DNA of 64,000 nucleotides from an uncultured Pelagibacteraceae bacterium (GCA_902527215.1 CABZOF010000001.1:186001-250000), one strand, 5' to 3'. Shown: positions 54,833 through 64,000, counted from the first letter of the stretch. Program-made: numbers and translations. The notes: a model not told the origin generated them from the letters alone.

Positions 54833-55956
54833 CTACTTGTATGCATATTAATAAATTTTAAAAATTTTCTTGATAGTAAGCTTTGTTCAAAATCTTGAAT
54901 GACTCTTTTCCTAGCCATTTTACCATAATCTTTTGTTAATTTTTTATTTTTGATTACATATAACATTTTATTTTTTATATCATCGATACTTTTAGATTTA
55001 TGAAAAAAACCTGTTTTATTCTCAACAATTGCATCATAAAGACCATATATCTTTGAACAAAGAGATGGAATTCCAGAAGATCCAGCTTCAATTACTACTG
55101 TTCCAAATCCCTCTCGATAACTGGGTAGACACAAAATATCAGCCATTGAGAACCAATCTTGAGGTTTTTTTGTATATTTAAAATTTAAAATTTTTTTATT
55201 ATTTTTAAAGTAATAAATTATTTTTTTGTCCTCAATTGTGCCGACAAAAATTAATAATACTTTTTTATTTTTCTCAATTTTTTTAAAAGCTTTTATAAGC
55301 TCTATAATTCCCTTTTCTTTATTAATTCTTCCTAAATATAAAAAAATAAATGAATCCTTTGGGATTAAATATTCATTTCGCATTTGATTTCTTTTTTTTT
55401 TGTTAAAAATAAACTTTTTAGTATCAACACCTCCGACTGAACCTTTATGTATTACAGTTGATTTATTAGATGAAATAACATTTTCCTTTATCAAAAAATT
55501 TCTTTGAGAAATGCTATCGACTAGAAGTGTATGTGAGAGGTAAAAAATAATTTTATCAATAAATTTGTAAAACTGTTTTGATAAACCTTTTTTTGTTGCC
55601 CATATTTGTCCTGTAAACCAGTGAATACGTTTTGGGACTCTTACAATAAATGATGCAACTGCAACTATTAGTCCTATTTTGGGGGTAAATGAAATTGAAA
55701 TATTTGGTCTTATTTTGATTAAAAAAAATAATGTAACAAAAAATGCTTTAATGTCATAAAATACATTTAAACCTCTTTTAAAATTTATATTATTTAGAGA
55801 TACCTCATTTGGAACAGATTTTTTTAAATTATGGGCTTTATTACAAAATATAAAGAGTTTGTATTTTTTATTTAATTTTTTTATATGATTTAACATAAAG
55901 TTACTAAAGAAATTAGACGTATTTGCAATCAAAAATATCTTTGAATTTTTATTCAT
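54829..55956 (-). CDS. GT4 family glycosyltransferase
   Basis: A 375-residue GT-B enzyme adding a sugar to the growing lipid-linked glycan at the cytoplasmic face. The C-terminal domain has FIFLYLGRINKEKGIIELIK and the donor-binding ADILCLPSYREGFGTVVIEA followed by GSSGIPSLCS. The N-terminal half has HWFTGQIWATKKG, seen in the PglA/WbpT-like subgroup. Overlaps of four bases on both sides place it firmly in the minus-strand operon. Sugar specificity is unknown. Confidence 0.88.
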   Translation of the reverse strand: MNKNSKIFLIANTSNFFSNFMLNHIKKLNKKYKLFIFCNKAHNLKKSVPNEVSLNNINFKRGLNVFYDIKAFFVTLFFLIKIRPNISISFTPKIGLIVAVASFIVRVPKRIHWFTGQIWATKKGLSKQFYKFIDKIIFYLSHTLLVDSISQRNFLIKENVISSNKSTVIHKGSVGGVDTKKFIFNKKKRNQMRNEYLIPKDSFIFLYLGRINKEKGIIELIKAFKKIEKNKKVLLIFVGTIEDKKIIYYFKNNKKILNFKYTKKPQDWFSMADILCLPSYREGFGTVVIEAGSSGIPSLCSKIYGLYDAIVENKTGFFHKSKSIDDIKNKMLYVIKNKKLTKDYGKMARKRVIQDFEQSLLSRKFLKFINMHTSR

Positions 55957-56903
55957 TTAAAAATTTTAAATTTTTTATACAGAGAATACTTTGCATTAAA
56001 ATTAAGTTCTTTTTTAATTTTTTTATTACTGTATGAAACTCTATTAGATATAACTAAGAATAAATTTACAACTTTTTTTGGAAGAGGAAAAAAAAATAAT
56101 AGAAATTTTAAAAAATTAACGGGTATATTAATTTTAAAAATTTTTTTGTTGTTATAATTCTGATAGCTTTGATAAAGCTCAGCTTGCTTACAATCATCAG
56201 AAACAATATATATTTTATTCTTTGATTTTTTCAGATTTAAAATTACCAAATTTATAACTTGGTTTATATCTTTCACATTTATAAAATTAAAAATAATATC
56301 TTTAGAGCACCTAATCCAAAAACCATATTTTAGTGAAATTATAATAAATTTTATTAAATTAGACTTTTCATTTTCACCAAATACATTTGAAATTCGAAGA
56401 ATAGTATATGAGAAATTTCTATTTAAATTTCTTTTAATAACATTTTGAATTAATGAATCCCCTTTTAACTTACTCTTAGAATAAAAATTATCTGTTTTCT
56501 TTGAGGTTTTCTCATTTATAATTTTACGTTCTCCTAAATAATTTCTACTATTGCCATAAACTGAAACACTACTTAAATGTATAAGTCTCACTTCGGAATT
56601 GTTAGAATTTAAATATCTGAGTAAATTTTTGAGGAAAATAACATTAATATCTTCCAGTTTTTTTTCATCGCTGTAAATTTTTCCAACACAATTTATGATA
56701 ATATTTGTTTTTTTTAGAAAAGATAAGCTTGATTTATTGAATGAGGCAAAATCCCATTTTATGTATTTTACTTTGGAATTTTTTAAGGGCTTATATCTTA
56801 TGCTTCTTGCCACACATATTATACTTAATGAATTATATTTAGCAAAATTTTTTAAAATACTGCTACCAATCAATCCGGTGTAACCAAGAATTACAATTTT
56901 CAT
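55953..56903 (-). CDS. NAD-dependent epimerase/dehydratase (extended SDR)
   Basis: A 316-residue Rossmann enzyme: MKIVILGYTGLIGSSILKNF at the N-terminus, INCVGKIYSDEKKLEDIN, LIHLSSVSVYGNSRNY (Ser), and the catalytic YxxxK as YSKSK. The region ISNVFGENEKSNLIKFIIIS is followed by a very Lys/Asn-rich C-terminus. It probably epimerises or reduces the 4-keto sugar made by the CapD-like enzyme, as WbpV-like proteins do. This is inferred from the order of genes; similarity is modest. Confidence 0.75.
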   Translation of the reverse strand: MKIVILGYTGLIGSSILKNFAKYNSLSIICVARSIRYKPLKNSKVKYIKWDFASFNKSSLSFLKKTNIIINCVGKIYSDEKKLEDINVIFLKNLLRYLNSNNSEVRLIHLSSVSVYGNSRNYLGERKIINEKTSKKTDNFYSKSKLKGDSLIQNVIKRNLNRNFSYTILRISNVFGENEKSNLIKFIIISLKYGFWIRCSKDIIFNFINVKDINQVINLVILNLKKSKNKIYIVSDDCKQAELYQSYQNYNNKKIFKINIPVNFLKFLLFFFPLPKKVVNLFLVISNRVSYSNKKIKKELNFNAKYSLYKKFKIFK

Positions 56904-56917
56904 TGTTATAAATAAAT

Positions 56918-58198
56918 TTATAATCTCAAGCTAAATTTATCTTTAGAAAATAAACTTTTTAAATCAAAAACTACATGTTTTTTTTTGCATAGATTTAAAA
57001 TTTTACTTTCCCCCATATCTCTGAATTTTTCATGAGCAACAGCAATTATAATACCATCATAAGTACATTGATTTAATCTTATAATAGGCTCAATATTATA
57101 AAGTTTTTTTATTTCTTTATTATTAGCCCAAGGATCATAAAGATCTAAATTACAATTATATTTTTTTAAAAATTTAATTACATTCTTTACACCTGAATTA
57201 CGGATATCAGCACAATTTTCCTTAAATGTAAGACCCATAATTAAAATTTTAGATTTACTAATTTGAATTTTTTTTTGTTTCATTTCTTTTATCATTGTTG
57301 AGGCAACATGGTTACCCATATTATCATTTATCTCTCTTCCTGCTAAAATAATATTAGGTGTGTATCCAGTACTCTTTGCCTTGTAAGTAAGATAATAAGG
57401 GTCAACACCAATACAGTGACCTCCTACCAGACCAGGTTTAAAATTTAAAAAATTCCATTTAGTTCCAGCTGCATCTAAAACAGCTTCTGTATCAATATTT
57501 AATTTATTAAAAATTATTGATAGCTCATTTATTAGAGCAATATTTAAATCACGTTGGGTATTTTCAATAACTTTTGCGGCTTCTGCAACTTTTATACTTG
57601 GTGCTTTATGTGTGCCAGCAATAATAATTTCGTTATAAATTTTATCCACTAAATCACTGACTTCATATGTCGAACCAGAAGTAATTTTTTTTATATTTGT
57701 TATTTTGTGCTGTTTATCTCCTGGATTTATCCTTTCTGGACTATATCCACAAAAAAAATCTTTATTAAATTTTAATTTAGAAAATTTTTCTAATATAGGT
57801 ACACACTCGTCCTCAATGCACCCTGGAAAAACTGTAGACTCATAAATAATTAAATCCTTTTTTTTTATTATTTTTCCTATCATTTTAGATGCAGCTAATA
57901 ATGGACTTAAATCTGGTTTTTTATTTTTATCAACTGGAGTTGGTACCGTTATAATAAAACAATTAGAAGATTTAAGGTCTTCTACTCTAGATGTAAAATT
58001 TAATTTTTTTGATGGTTTTAATTCTTTTTTGCTAAACTCTAAATTGATATCTTTACCTAAATTTAATTCTTTAACTCTTTTTTTATTAATATCAAAAGCA
58101 ACAATGTATTTTTTTTTTGCAAAAGCTAACGCAAGTGGTAAACCGACATAACCTAATCCAATAATTGCTATTTTAATTTTTTTTTTTGAACTAATCAT
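56918..58198 (-). CDS. UDP-N-acetyl-hexosamine 6-dehydrogenase (TviB/WbpA-like)
   Basis: NAD-dependent four-electron oxidation of a UDP-HexNAc to the uronic acid. The 426-residue protein has [20 protein letters not shown] (NAD fold), [51 protein letters not shown], and the catalytic Cys near residue 268 in [19 protein letters not shown]. The [16 protein letters not shown] pattern resembles TviB/WbpA rather than UDP-glucose dehydrogenase, so the product would be an amino-sugar uronate. It overlaps the next epimerase gene by 4 bases. Confidence 0.9.
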   Translation of the reverse strand: MISSKKKIKIAIIGLGYVGLPLALAFAKKKYIVAFDINKKRVKELNLGKDINLEFSKKELKPSKKLNFTSRVEDLKSSNCFIITVPTPVDKNKKPDLSPLLAASKMIGKIIKKKDLIIYESTVFPGCIEDECVPILEKFSKLKFNKDFFCGYSPERINPGDKQHKITNIKKITSGSTYEVSDLVDKIYNEIIIAGTHKAPSIKVAEAAKVIENTQRDLNIALINELSIIFNKLNIDTEAVLDAAGTKWNFLNFKPGLVGGHCIGVDPYYLTYKAKSTGYTPNIILAGREINDNMGNHVASTMIKEMKQKKIQISKSKILIMGLTFKENCADIRNSGVKNVIKFLKKYNCNLDLYDPWANNKEIKKLYNIEPIIRLNQCTYDGIIIAVAHEKFRDMGESKILNLCKKKHVVFDLKSLFSKDKFSLRL

Positions 58199-59217
58199 AT
58201 TTGATAATAATTTTTATACCATTTAACAAAATTAGAAATACCTTGGTCAATTGATGTTTTGGGTGTATAATTAAATTTACTGATTAGATTATGAACATTT
58301 GCATTAGTATCTGGTACATCTCCCGGTTGAAGTGGTAAAAAATCAATTTTTGCTTTTTTTCCTAAAGCTTTTTCTAAAGCATTTATATAATCCATAAGTT
58401 TTACAGGTTTATTATTACCTATGTTATATATTCTCCAGGGAGCTTTACTGGTTGCTGGATCTGGATGGTTTCCATTCCAGTCATTATTCGCAGTTGCTGG
58501 ATAATCTAGAGTATTTAATACACCTTCTACGATATCATCTATATAGGTAAAATCTCTTGTATGATTACCATGATTAAAGACATCAATAGATTTGTTATCT
58601 AAAATAGATTTGGTAAATTTAAATAAAGCCATGTCTGGTCTGCCCCAGGGCCCATACACTGTAAAAAATCTTAGACCAGTAGTTGGTATTTTATAAAGAT
58701 AACTGTAAGTGTGAGCCATCAATTCATTAGATTTTTTAGATGCTGCGTATAGAGATAATTGATGATTGGTACTATCATGCTCTGAAAATGGCATTTTAGT
58801 ATTAGCACCATACACGCTAGAAGTACTTGCATAAACTAAATGTTGAATTTTATACCTACGACAATTTTCCAAAATATGGGCAAATCCAACTATGTTGCTA
58901 TTTATGTAGGTCATTGGATTTTCTATGGAATAACGTACTCCAGCTTGTGCTGCTAAATTAACAACTTTATTAATTTTATGATCATTAAATATACTTCTCA
59001 AACTTTCTTGATCAGTAAGATCGACTTTGTAATGTTTATAATTTGAATATTTTGTCAATCTTTTAAGTCTTGCATCCTTAATTTTAGGATCATAGTAATT
59101 ATTATGATTATCCACTCCTAAAACAATATCACCTCTATCTAGAAGTTTCATACATAGGGCAGAACCAATAAAGCCAGCTGACCCAGTTACAATAATTTTA
59201 TTTTTTTTAATATTCAT
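58195..59217 (-). CDS. UDP-glucuronate 4-epimerase-like NAD-dependent epimerase
   Basis: A 340-residue extended [42 protein letters not shown] (the N-Y-Y-D pattern of uronate epimerases), [36 protein letters not shown] (Ser), the catalytic YAASK, and [20 protein letters not shown]. It would act on the uronic acid made by the adjacent dehydrogenase (TviC- or WbnF-like role), or on UDP-glucuronate itself. The gene pair with a 4-base overlap favours a shared substrate. Confidence 0.9.
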   Translation of the reverse strand: MNIKKNKIIVTGSAGFIGSALCMKLLDRGDIVLGVDNHNNYYDPKIKDARLKRLTKYSNYKHYKVDLTDQESLRSIFNDHKINKVVNLAAQAGVRYSIENPMTYINSNIVGFAHILENCRRYKIQHLVYASTSSVYGANTKMPFSEHDSTNHQLSLYAASKKSNELMAHTYSYLYKIPTTGLRFFTVYGPWGRPDMALFKFTKSILDNKSIDVFNHGNHTRDFTYIDDIVEGVLNTLDYPATANNDWNGNHPDPATSKAPWRIYNIGNNKPVKLMDYINALEKALGKKAKIDFLPLQPGDVPDTNANVHNLISKFNYTPKTSIDQGISNFVKWYKNYYQI

Positions 59218-59227
59218 TAAATTTTAT

Positions 59228-60340
59228 TTATTTAGCATTTTTCCATACCCTATTATAAGATTTTATCATATTACTAATATCAAAATTTTTTTTAATTCTT
59301 TGTCTTGCTTTATTACAGTTTTTACTCCAATTTTTAGTTCCTAGATCACTAATAGCTTTTTCAATTGCGCCTGCTAATTTAATTGAATTTTTAGGTGGAG
59401 TCACCCAACCAGTTTTTCCAACTATATAAGATGCATCTCCTACATTAGTAACAACACACGGGGTCTCTAATGCCATGGCTTCTGCAACAACATTGGGGAA
59501 ACCCTCAGCGCTGCTACTTAAAATATGAACATCTAAACCATTCATTACTTTTGAAATATTTTTCGTTGGACCTAATAATTTGACATAATTATTTAATTTA
59601 AGTTCTTTAATCTCATAAATTAACCTATGATTTTTATTTATATTAGTTCCGACAAGTACACATATAAAATCTATATTTTTCAGACGCATTAATGAAAGTG
59701 CATTGAGTAAATTTGAATGGTCTTTAAGTGGATCATACCTAGCAACATTTCCTATTAGAGGTACTCTTTTTTTAATTTTAATTGTTTTTTTAAATTGGTT
59801 TTTTTCAAATTTACTTACTTTTAATAAATTCAAGTCATATCCATTTGGTATGAATTTTAACTTTTTTTTATCATATCCTAAATCTTTATAAATTTTTTTA
59901 GCTTTCTTTGAGACTATGATAATTGATTTAGGTATTGAGTAGGATAATTTTGCGAGTAGCTTAATAATTAAAATTGTTGTTAATTTTGCTTTTCCTAGTT
60001 CAATTTTTGAATATCTTACATTCCAAACAATACTCTTAATATTTGCTAGTTTTGCAGCAATACTTCCTAAAAAATCAGCATGAACAAGCCAAGTTTGTAC
60101 AACATCAGGCTTTAAAAACTTAAGTATTTTTATTAAAAAAAAAAATTTATGAATAAAAAAAAAATTCATATTGAGACAATAAACATTAATGTTATTTTTT
60201 TTTAGTAATGAAAAATATTTGCCGCGGTCTTTAAGGGAGATAACAATATGTTTGTTTGTTTTATCATATTTACAAATTTTAAATAAAGTGTGTTCGGCAC
60301 CTCCATCTCCTAGTCCAGTAATTATATGTACAATTTTCAT
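59228..60340 (-). CDS. GT4 family glycosyltransferase
   Basis: A 370-residue GT-B enzyme with KIVHIITGLGDGGAEHTLFK at the N-terminus (the GGAE acceptor-domain motif), VVQTWLVHADFLGSIAAKLA, VPLIGNVARYDPLKDHSNLL, and the donor site DVHILSSSAEGFPNVVAEAM followed by ALETPCVVTNVGDA. It is 10 bases upstream of the uronate epimerase gene. Specificity is unknown. Confidence 0.9.
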   Translation of the reverse strand: MKIVHIITGLGDGGAEHTLFKICKYDKTNKHIVISLKDRGKYFSLLKKNNINVYCLNMNFFFIHKFFFLIKILKFLKPDVVQTWLVHADFLGSIAAKLANIKSIVWNVRYSKIELGKAKLTTILIIKLLAKLSYSIPKSIIIVSKKAKKIYKDLGYDKKKLKFIPNGYDLNLLKVSKFEKNQFKKTIKIKKRVPLIGNVARYDPLKDHSNLLNALSLMRLKNIDFICVLVGTNINKNHRLIYEIKELKLNNYVKLLGPTKNISKVMNGLDVHILSSSAEGFPNVVAEAMALETPCVVTNVGDASYIVGKTGWVTPPKNSIKLAGAIEKAISDLGTKNWSKNCNKARQRIKKNFDISNMIKSYNRVWKNAK

Positions 60341-60354
60341 TAAGATAATTAATT

Positions 60355-61587
60355 TTATAAATTATTATATTTTTTTGTATTTTTTTTATTTACAATAGTG
60401 ATTGTGGGAATAAGTGGAGCGGCAAGTAATATTAGTCCAAAGACAAATTTTAATCTATGTCTTATCCCAGTTCCAAAATTACTAACTCCAACACCAAATA
60501 CAATAAAATAACAAACTAACATAAGAAAAATTGCTCTTAGAGCAGGATCTTTCCATATAATTTTAAAATTAAGTGCTATTAAAAAAACTAACGTCATGTA
60601 TAACAAACTATCTAGTAATCCGATTAAATGATCTAATTTTTTTATATCCCATGGAAATGGGCTGAAAAGAAAATATATAACTCTTAAGGGTATTTTGTAT
60701 ATCAATTCATATTTATATCCAACTTTTGTCCACTCAGGATAAGCAGCATCACCTTTTACCTTGAAATTTATTGTATCTTTTATAATATTTATATTAGTCG
60801 AATGATCTATATTCTTAATATACGGAATTTTTATTTTATTTAAAGAGAACATTCCTACGAGAGATAAAGAAATAAATATTATTATTAGATTTCTTAGATT
60901 CACTTTGCCATTCATTATAAGCTTAAATGAAGATTTAATACTTTCTAAAGAAATAACGAATAAAAAAATAGCAAGACCTATAATTGAGGCTCCATGAAAA
61001 AAGGTTGCTCCAATGAAGCCAAAAAATACAAAAAAGATAGACTTGATTTTGCTATCTTCTCTGAACCAACAAACAATACCATAAGTTGCTAATATTAATA
61101 AAAAGACAATATATGGTTCTCGCATTACTATAACTGAATATGATACTAGAGATGGAAATAAGGCTAAAGTCCAGCCAACTTTTGTTGCGGTCTCACTATC
61201 CCATACTTTTTTTGACAAGATCCAACCCAAATAAACAGACAAAATACCCAAAAGTATAGATAATGATTGTAGCATAAGAACGCTTCTACCAAATAAAGAG
61301 TAAGGAATTGCAAGCATTGTGCTTATGAAATATGTATCAGGACCATTATAATATTTGAATACGTTAATAAAACCATCTTGAGATCTATTCCAAGCTAATG
61401 CCTCAAAATTTTTTGCGTCCATATCAGCATCAGGTAAAAAAAATATATAATTATTTATTATCAAGAATAAGATACGTATAAAAAAAGCTACTAGAATTAT
61501 TCTGGAAATATCTGGATATCTCAATATTATTAATAATATTATAAGAAACACAAAACTTATTGTAATTATACCAATTAGATCAATCAT
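60355..61587 (-). CDS. multi-pass membrane protein, GT39-like or polymerase-like
   Basis: A 410-residue protein with ten or more TM helices, no soluble domain, and an acidic first loop (LPDADMDAKNFEALAWNRSQ). The remainder includes SYSVIVMREPYIVFLLILAT and a long polar loop near residues 245-290. The topology and the DADMD loop suggest a lipid-linked-sugar glycosyltransferase or a Wzy-like polymerase. I cannot name a family with confidence. It is the first gene of the minus-strand operon that runs to 53357. Confidence 0.6.
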   Translation of the reverse strand: MIDLIGIITISFVFLIILLIILRYPDISRIILVAFFIRILFLIINNYIFFLPDADMDAKNFEALAWNRSQDGFINVFKYYNGPDTYFISTMLAIPYSLFGRSVLMLQSLSILLGILSVYLGWILSKKVWDSETATKVGWTLALFPSLVSYSVIVMREPYIVFLLILATYGIVCWFREDSKIKSIFFVFFGFIGATFFHGASIIGLAIFLFVISLESIKSSFKLIMNGKVNLRNLIIIFISLSLVGMFSLNKIKIPYIKNIDHSTNINIIKDTINFKVKGDAAYPEWTKVGYKYELIYKIPLRVIYFLFSPFPWDIKKLDHLIGLLDSLLYMTLVFLIALNFKIIWKDPALRAIFLMLVCYFIVFGVGVSNFGTGIRHRLKFVFGLILLAAPLIPTITIVNKKNTKKYNNL

Positions 61588-61840
61588 AAATTTTATTCAA
61601 TTAATTCAATAAATTTTTTTAAAAAATTGATGCTTCTTAAATTAGATTAATATATTTTAAATTTTTCTATTTAGCATTTATAAAAAAATTTCAAACCACA
61701 CAATTTTTTCTGATATTTATAACCTTTAAATTAAATTAATCTATTATATTCTTTATGATGGTATTTTGTACTACTTATAATATTATCCTAACTTAAAAAT
61801 TAAAATTTACAAATTAAATATAAATCAGACTAAAATTACA
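61588..61840. promoter_or_regulatory. divergent intergenic region, the longest gene-free stretch
   Basis: A 253-base AT-rich spacer between two divergent membrane-protein genes, so it should contain promoters for both island operons. A candidate plus-strand promoter is TTTATG (61752-61757), 18 bases, TATAAT (61776-61781), giving a leader of about 50 bases. I see no ops/JUMPstart motif, no strong hairpin and no short conserved gene in it. Confidence 0.4.
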
Positions 61841-63070
61841 ATGAATGTTAAAAAATATAATATTGAAATTTTCATATTAACTTCAATAACTTTTTTACTT
61901 TTTTACTCATCAGAACCAATAATGTATTCTGACTCAGTAAGGTATGTAGATGGAGACATAAGAAATCCACCTTTGTATTCATATTTAATAACTGTCATGG
62001 ATTTTACTTTTGGGTCATTGAATTCTATTATAATTTTGCAAACTTTACTTATTGCATTAAGTATAGTTCACTTTTTGAAGACAGTAACTGCTTGTTTTGA
62101 TTTAGATTTTTTGTCTAGAATTATCATTAGTTTATTTTTATTAATTCCATCTTTTGATTTTTATAATCACTTATTAACTGAACCTCTGGGTTATGCTTTT
62201 TCACTTTTATTAGTAAGTTTTGTTATAAAGTTAATCTATGAATTTAATAGACAAAATTTGGCGTGGATTACTGTTCTTGTAATTTTATTATTATTGTTAA
62301 GAAATCAATTTATATTTTTGTATCCTGTAATTTTGTTTTTATATATAGGAGTTTTCGTCATTTGTAGTTCAAAAAAAAAACTAACTATGCTTATAGTGAG
62401 TTTTTTATCTATTTTTATTATTCATAATTGCATTATGACTTTTTATAAACATGGTCATGAGTCGAAATTTAAAAATGAAATATTATCTATGTCGCAAGGG
62501 CCTTTTCGATTTATTTCTATTGATGCCATTTACATATCTACAATAGAAGACGTTCGGTTTTTTAAAAATAAAGACTTACAAAAAGCACTCACTAAAATTT
62601 TTGAAGAGATGAACAAGCAAGAAGCACTTTTTAAATATTATGATAATAGGGGCCATTTCGCATCAAGTTTTCGAAAAATTGACACATATACTGAAACTTT
62701 ACTAAGCGATTTTGCGATGAATGAAAATACTACAACTCAAGAGATCAGAAAAAAAATCTCTATGACATTAATAGAAAAAAATTTTTCAAAATACATAAAA
62801 TTAATTTTTAAAAAATTTTATGATTCAACTTGGTTATTTGTAATTGTTCCATTTTCTATATTGATAGCTGCTTTAATAAATTTTTTTAAAAGCAAATCTA
62901 ATTTTTCATTAACCGCTATATTTTTATCAATATTTACATTAACAAATCATTCTTTGGTCTATCTTTTTGGTCGAGTTCAGCCGAGATATTTAATATATAC
63001 AGATTTGATATTATTAGTCTTTATTTTTATATCATTTAGTATTTTTTTAAAAAAAAGTAACATAAAATAA
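61841..63070 (+). CDS. multi-pass membrane protein, GT39/PMT-like
   Basis: A 409-residue protein with about ten hydrophobic helices. The first loop is SEPIMYSDSVRYVDGDIRNP followed by PLYSYLITV: an Asp pair and then an Asn-Pro-Pro-Leu-Tyr segment, which is the pattern of polyprenyl-phosphate-sugar transferases. HLLTEPLGYAFSLLLVSFVI follows. The large late loop (about residues 205-330) is polar. Function in glycan modification is inferred. It is followed after 9 bases by the small YIDPG protein. Confidence 0.6.
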   Translation: MNVKKYNIEIFILTSITFLLFYSSEPIMYSDSVRYVDGDIRNPPLYSYLITVMDFTFGSLNSIIILQTLLIALSIVHFLKTVTACFDLDFLSRIIISLFLLIPSFDFYNHLLTEPLGYAFSLLLVSFVIKLIYEFNRQNLAWITVLVILLLLLRNQFIFLYPVILFLYIGVFVICSSKKKLTMLIVSFLSIFIIHNCIMTFYKHGHESKFKNEILSMSQGPFRFISIDAIYISTIEDVRFFKNKDLQKALTKIFEEMNKQEALFKYYDNRGHFASSFRKIDTYTETLLSDFAMNENTTTQEIRKKISMTLIEKNFSKYIKLIFKKFYDSTWLFVIVPFSILIAALINFFKSKSNFSLTAIFLSIFTLTNHSLVYLFGRVQPRYLIYTDLILLVFIFISFSIFLKKSNIK

Positions 63071-63079
63071 TTATAAGAT

Positions 63080-63292
63080 ATGACTTTTATGATTTTAAAA
63101 ACTATTTTATTAGCAGGTTTACTTACTTTCATATTTACTATTAATGCTTACGCATATATAGACCCTGGAATAATTAGTGTTATCTTTCAAGCAATAATTG
63201 GCGCAATAGTTGCAGGAGGAATTGCAATAAAGATTTATTGGTATAAATTTAAAAATATTTTCAAAAAGAAAAAAGGAAATAAATCAGATTAA
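63080..63292 (+). CDS. small membrane protein with a YIDPG motif, unknown function
   Basis: A 70-residue protein: a signal-like hydrophobic segment (residues 5-24, ILKTILLAGLLTFIFTINAY), then AYIDPGIISVIFQAIIGAIV, a second TM helix with AGGIAIKIYWYKF, and a Lys-rich tail. Similar small proteins with YxDPGxxSxxxQ, a TM helix and a W/K-rich end occur next to polysaccharide and phosphotransferase genes in many bacteria; I know no function for them. It lies between a GT39-like gene and a CDP-glycerol-transferase-like gene. Confidence 0.75.
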   Translation: MTFMILKTILLAGLLTFIFTINAYAYIDPGIISVIFQAIIGAIVAGGIAIKIYWYKFKNIFKKKKGNKSD

Positions 63293-63358
63293 GAAACTAA
63301 TCTATATGATAAAGAAATATTTCTTTTTTTTATATTTTACTAAATATATTTAATTTAA

Positions 63359-64000
63359 ATGCTTAAAATGTTTAAAAATTTAATATTTGAAATTAAATCT
63401 TTTTTTTTTTCTATTAAAATGATTATAGAATTAAAAAAAATTAAGCCAAAATTTATTTTTTTTTCAGAAGAGAAATCTTATCAAAAATTTTCAAAACCAA
63501 TTATTGATGTACTTATAGATGAATATCCTAATAAAATTTATTATCTTAGTATTGATAAAAATGACAAAATCAGAAATGAAAGAGTTAGAAACTATTTTAT
63601 ACACTTTTTTTTGATTAATTTTATTTTTAATTATATTTATGCAGAAAATATATTTATGACTATTACAGATTTAGATAATCATTTAATTAAAAAAACTAAA
63701 AAAATTAATAAATATATTTATTATTTTCATTCGCCAAATAGTACAACGAAGAGTTACACAACTGAAGCATTTGATAACTACGATATAATATTATGCAATG
63801 GGGAATTTCAAATAAAGGAAATAAAGTTGAGAGAAAGACTGAAAAATTTAAACAAAAAAAAATTAATTCCAACGGGATATTTTTATCTAGATGCTCTTTC
63901 AGAAAAAATTAATCATAACAAAAATAATAATGAAATATTGATTGCTCCATCTTGGAATTATCAACATAAACATTTTATAAATGAAAATTTTTTAGAACTT
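63359..64000 (+). CDS. CDP-glycerol glycerophosphotransferase-like protein, 3' end outside window
   Basis: The reading frame is open from ATG 63359 to the right edge (214 codons), so the stop is not seen; a second in-frame ATG lies at 63368. The segment YYFHSPNSTTKSYTTEAFDN, then YDIILCNGEFQIKEI and IPTGYFYLDALSEKI followed by ILIAPSWN, matches the TagF/CDP-glycerol transferase-type GT-B fold (HS..., YD.ILCNG, PTGY..LD). Such enzymes add glycerol phosphate or other polyol phosphates to glycans. The 66-base spacer after the YIDPG gene is AT-rich, and the two are probably one unit. Confidence 0.75.
   Translation, partial: MLKMFKNLIFEIKSFFFSIKMIIELKKIKPKFIFFSEEKSYQKFSKPIIDVLIDEYPNKIYYLSIDKNDKIRNERVRNYFIHFFLINFIFNYIYAENIFMTITDLDNHLIKKTKKINKYIYYFHSPNSTTKSYTTEAFDNYDIILCNGEFQIKEIKLRERLKNLNKKKLIPTGYFYLDALSEKINHNKNNNEILIAPSWNYQHKHFINENFLEL

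Larger units (their letters stand above)
49800..64000. other. surface-polysaccharide biosynthesis island, continuing beyond the window
   Basis: From the lone 5S rRNA region to the right edge every protein gene except rpmJ belongs to nucleotide-sugar, glycosyltransferase, polymerase/ligase or related membrane families. Orientation changes at 52298, 53356 and 61840. The left limit is defined by the 5S rRNA and the core genes rpmJ-pnt. From memory, SAR11 genomes place a hypervariable surface-glycan region between the 23S and 5S genes; this matches, but the 23S side is not in view. Confidence 0.75.

Noticed and set aside
1..64000. CRISPR arrays, insertion sequences, integrases or prophage genes
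   Set aside because: No regularly spaced repeats, transposase or integrase motifs were seen in any frame.

Overview
The window looks like a chromosomal segment of a SAR11-type alphaproteobacterium (Pelagibacterales). This is inferred from very AT-rich DNA, almost no spacer DNA, and alphaproteobacterial gene content and order: yebC, a RuvC-like gene, tolQRAB and pal; a DUF1013/TrcR regulator; a FolP with the long alphaproteobacterial N-terminus; and tkt-gap-pgk-fba divergent from a zapA pair. No transposase, phage gene or CRISPR array was found. No gene-free stretch exceeds 300 bases; the longest is 253 bases (61588-61840).

Bases 1-44000 are streamlined core. In order: quinolinate/NAD synthesis (nadA truncated at the left edge, nadC); an overlapping minus-strand chain of ppdK, glyS, glyQ and an S49 peptidase; isoprenoid and cofactor genes (polyprenyl synthase, pdxH, aroC, dxs, ispA, xseB); a Sua5-type tRNA-modification gene and an ABC-2 exporter; tRNA-Arg, rluD, rpoH; then a long minus-strand block (purA, thiD, glmM, folP, ftsH, tilS, cpoB, pal, tolB, tolA, tolR, tolQ, RuvC-like, yebC, ymdB-like, 5-FCL, zapA, coiled-coil gene). 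Divergent from that block is a carbon-metabolism run, tkt-gap-pgk-class I fba, continuing into thiE, efp and an inositol-monophosphatase family gene. A Wzz-like gene, rpmE, trcR, rpsU and the initiator tRNA close the core.

Bases 44200-50700 are transitional. A lipid-linked glycosyltransferase pair (GT2 plus a GT39-like membrane protein) is followed by a small transaldolase, the three-gene proton-translocating transhydrogenase (pntA1-pntA2-pntB), a short rpmJ and an NDP-sugar epimerase. A lone 5S rRNA (50697-50812, minus strand) marks the junction; no 16S or 23S is present. From memory, SAR11 genomes carry a hypervariable island between 23S and 5S, and the region from the 5S to the right edge fits that.

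Bases 50700-64000 are a surface-polysaccharide island: an O-antigen ligase/polymerase, a WecA-like initiating transferase, a short UDP-sugar 4,6-dehydratase, two GT4 glycosyltransferases, a UDP-HexNAc 6-dehydrogenase, a uronate-type 4-epimerase, another epimerase, two large membrane proteins, a tiny membrane protein with a YIDPG motif, and a CDP-glycerol-transferase-like gene cut by the right edge. Together they would build an undecaprenyl-linked glycan, probably acidic, and export or polymerise it.

The most interesting signals are: the rpsU leader (a 7-base perfect anti-SD match, a hairpin, and a start that aligns to an AUU codon); the lone 5S rRNA followed after 9 bases by an epimerase that overlaps rpmJ; four convergent gene pairs whose stop codons interlock by exactly four bases; a GAPDH with NADP-type residues at the two cofactor-specificity sites; and a divergent RuvC-like nuclease at the ruvC locus without ruvA or ruvB.
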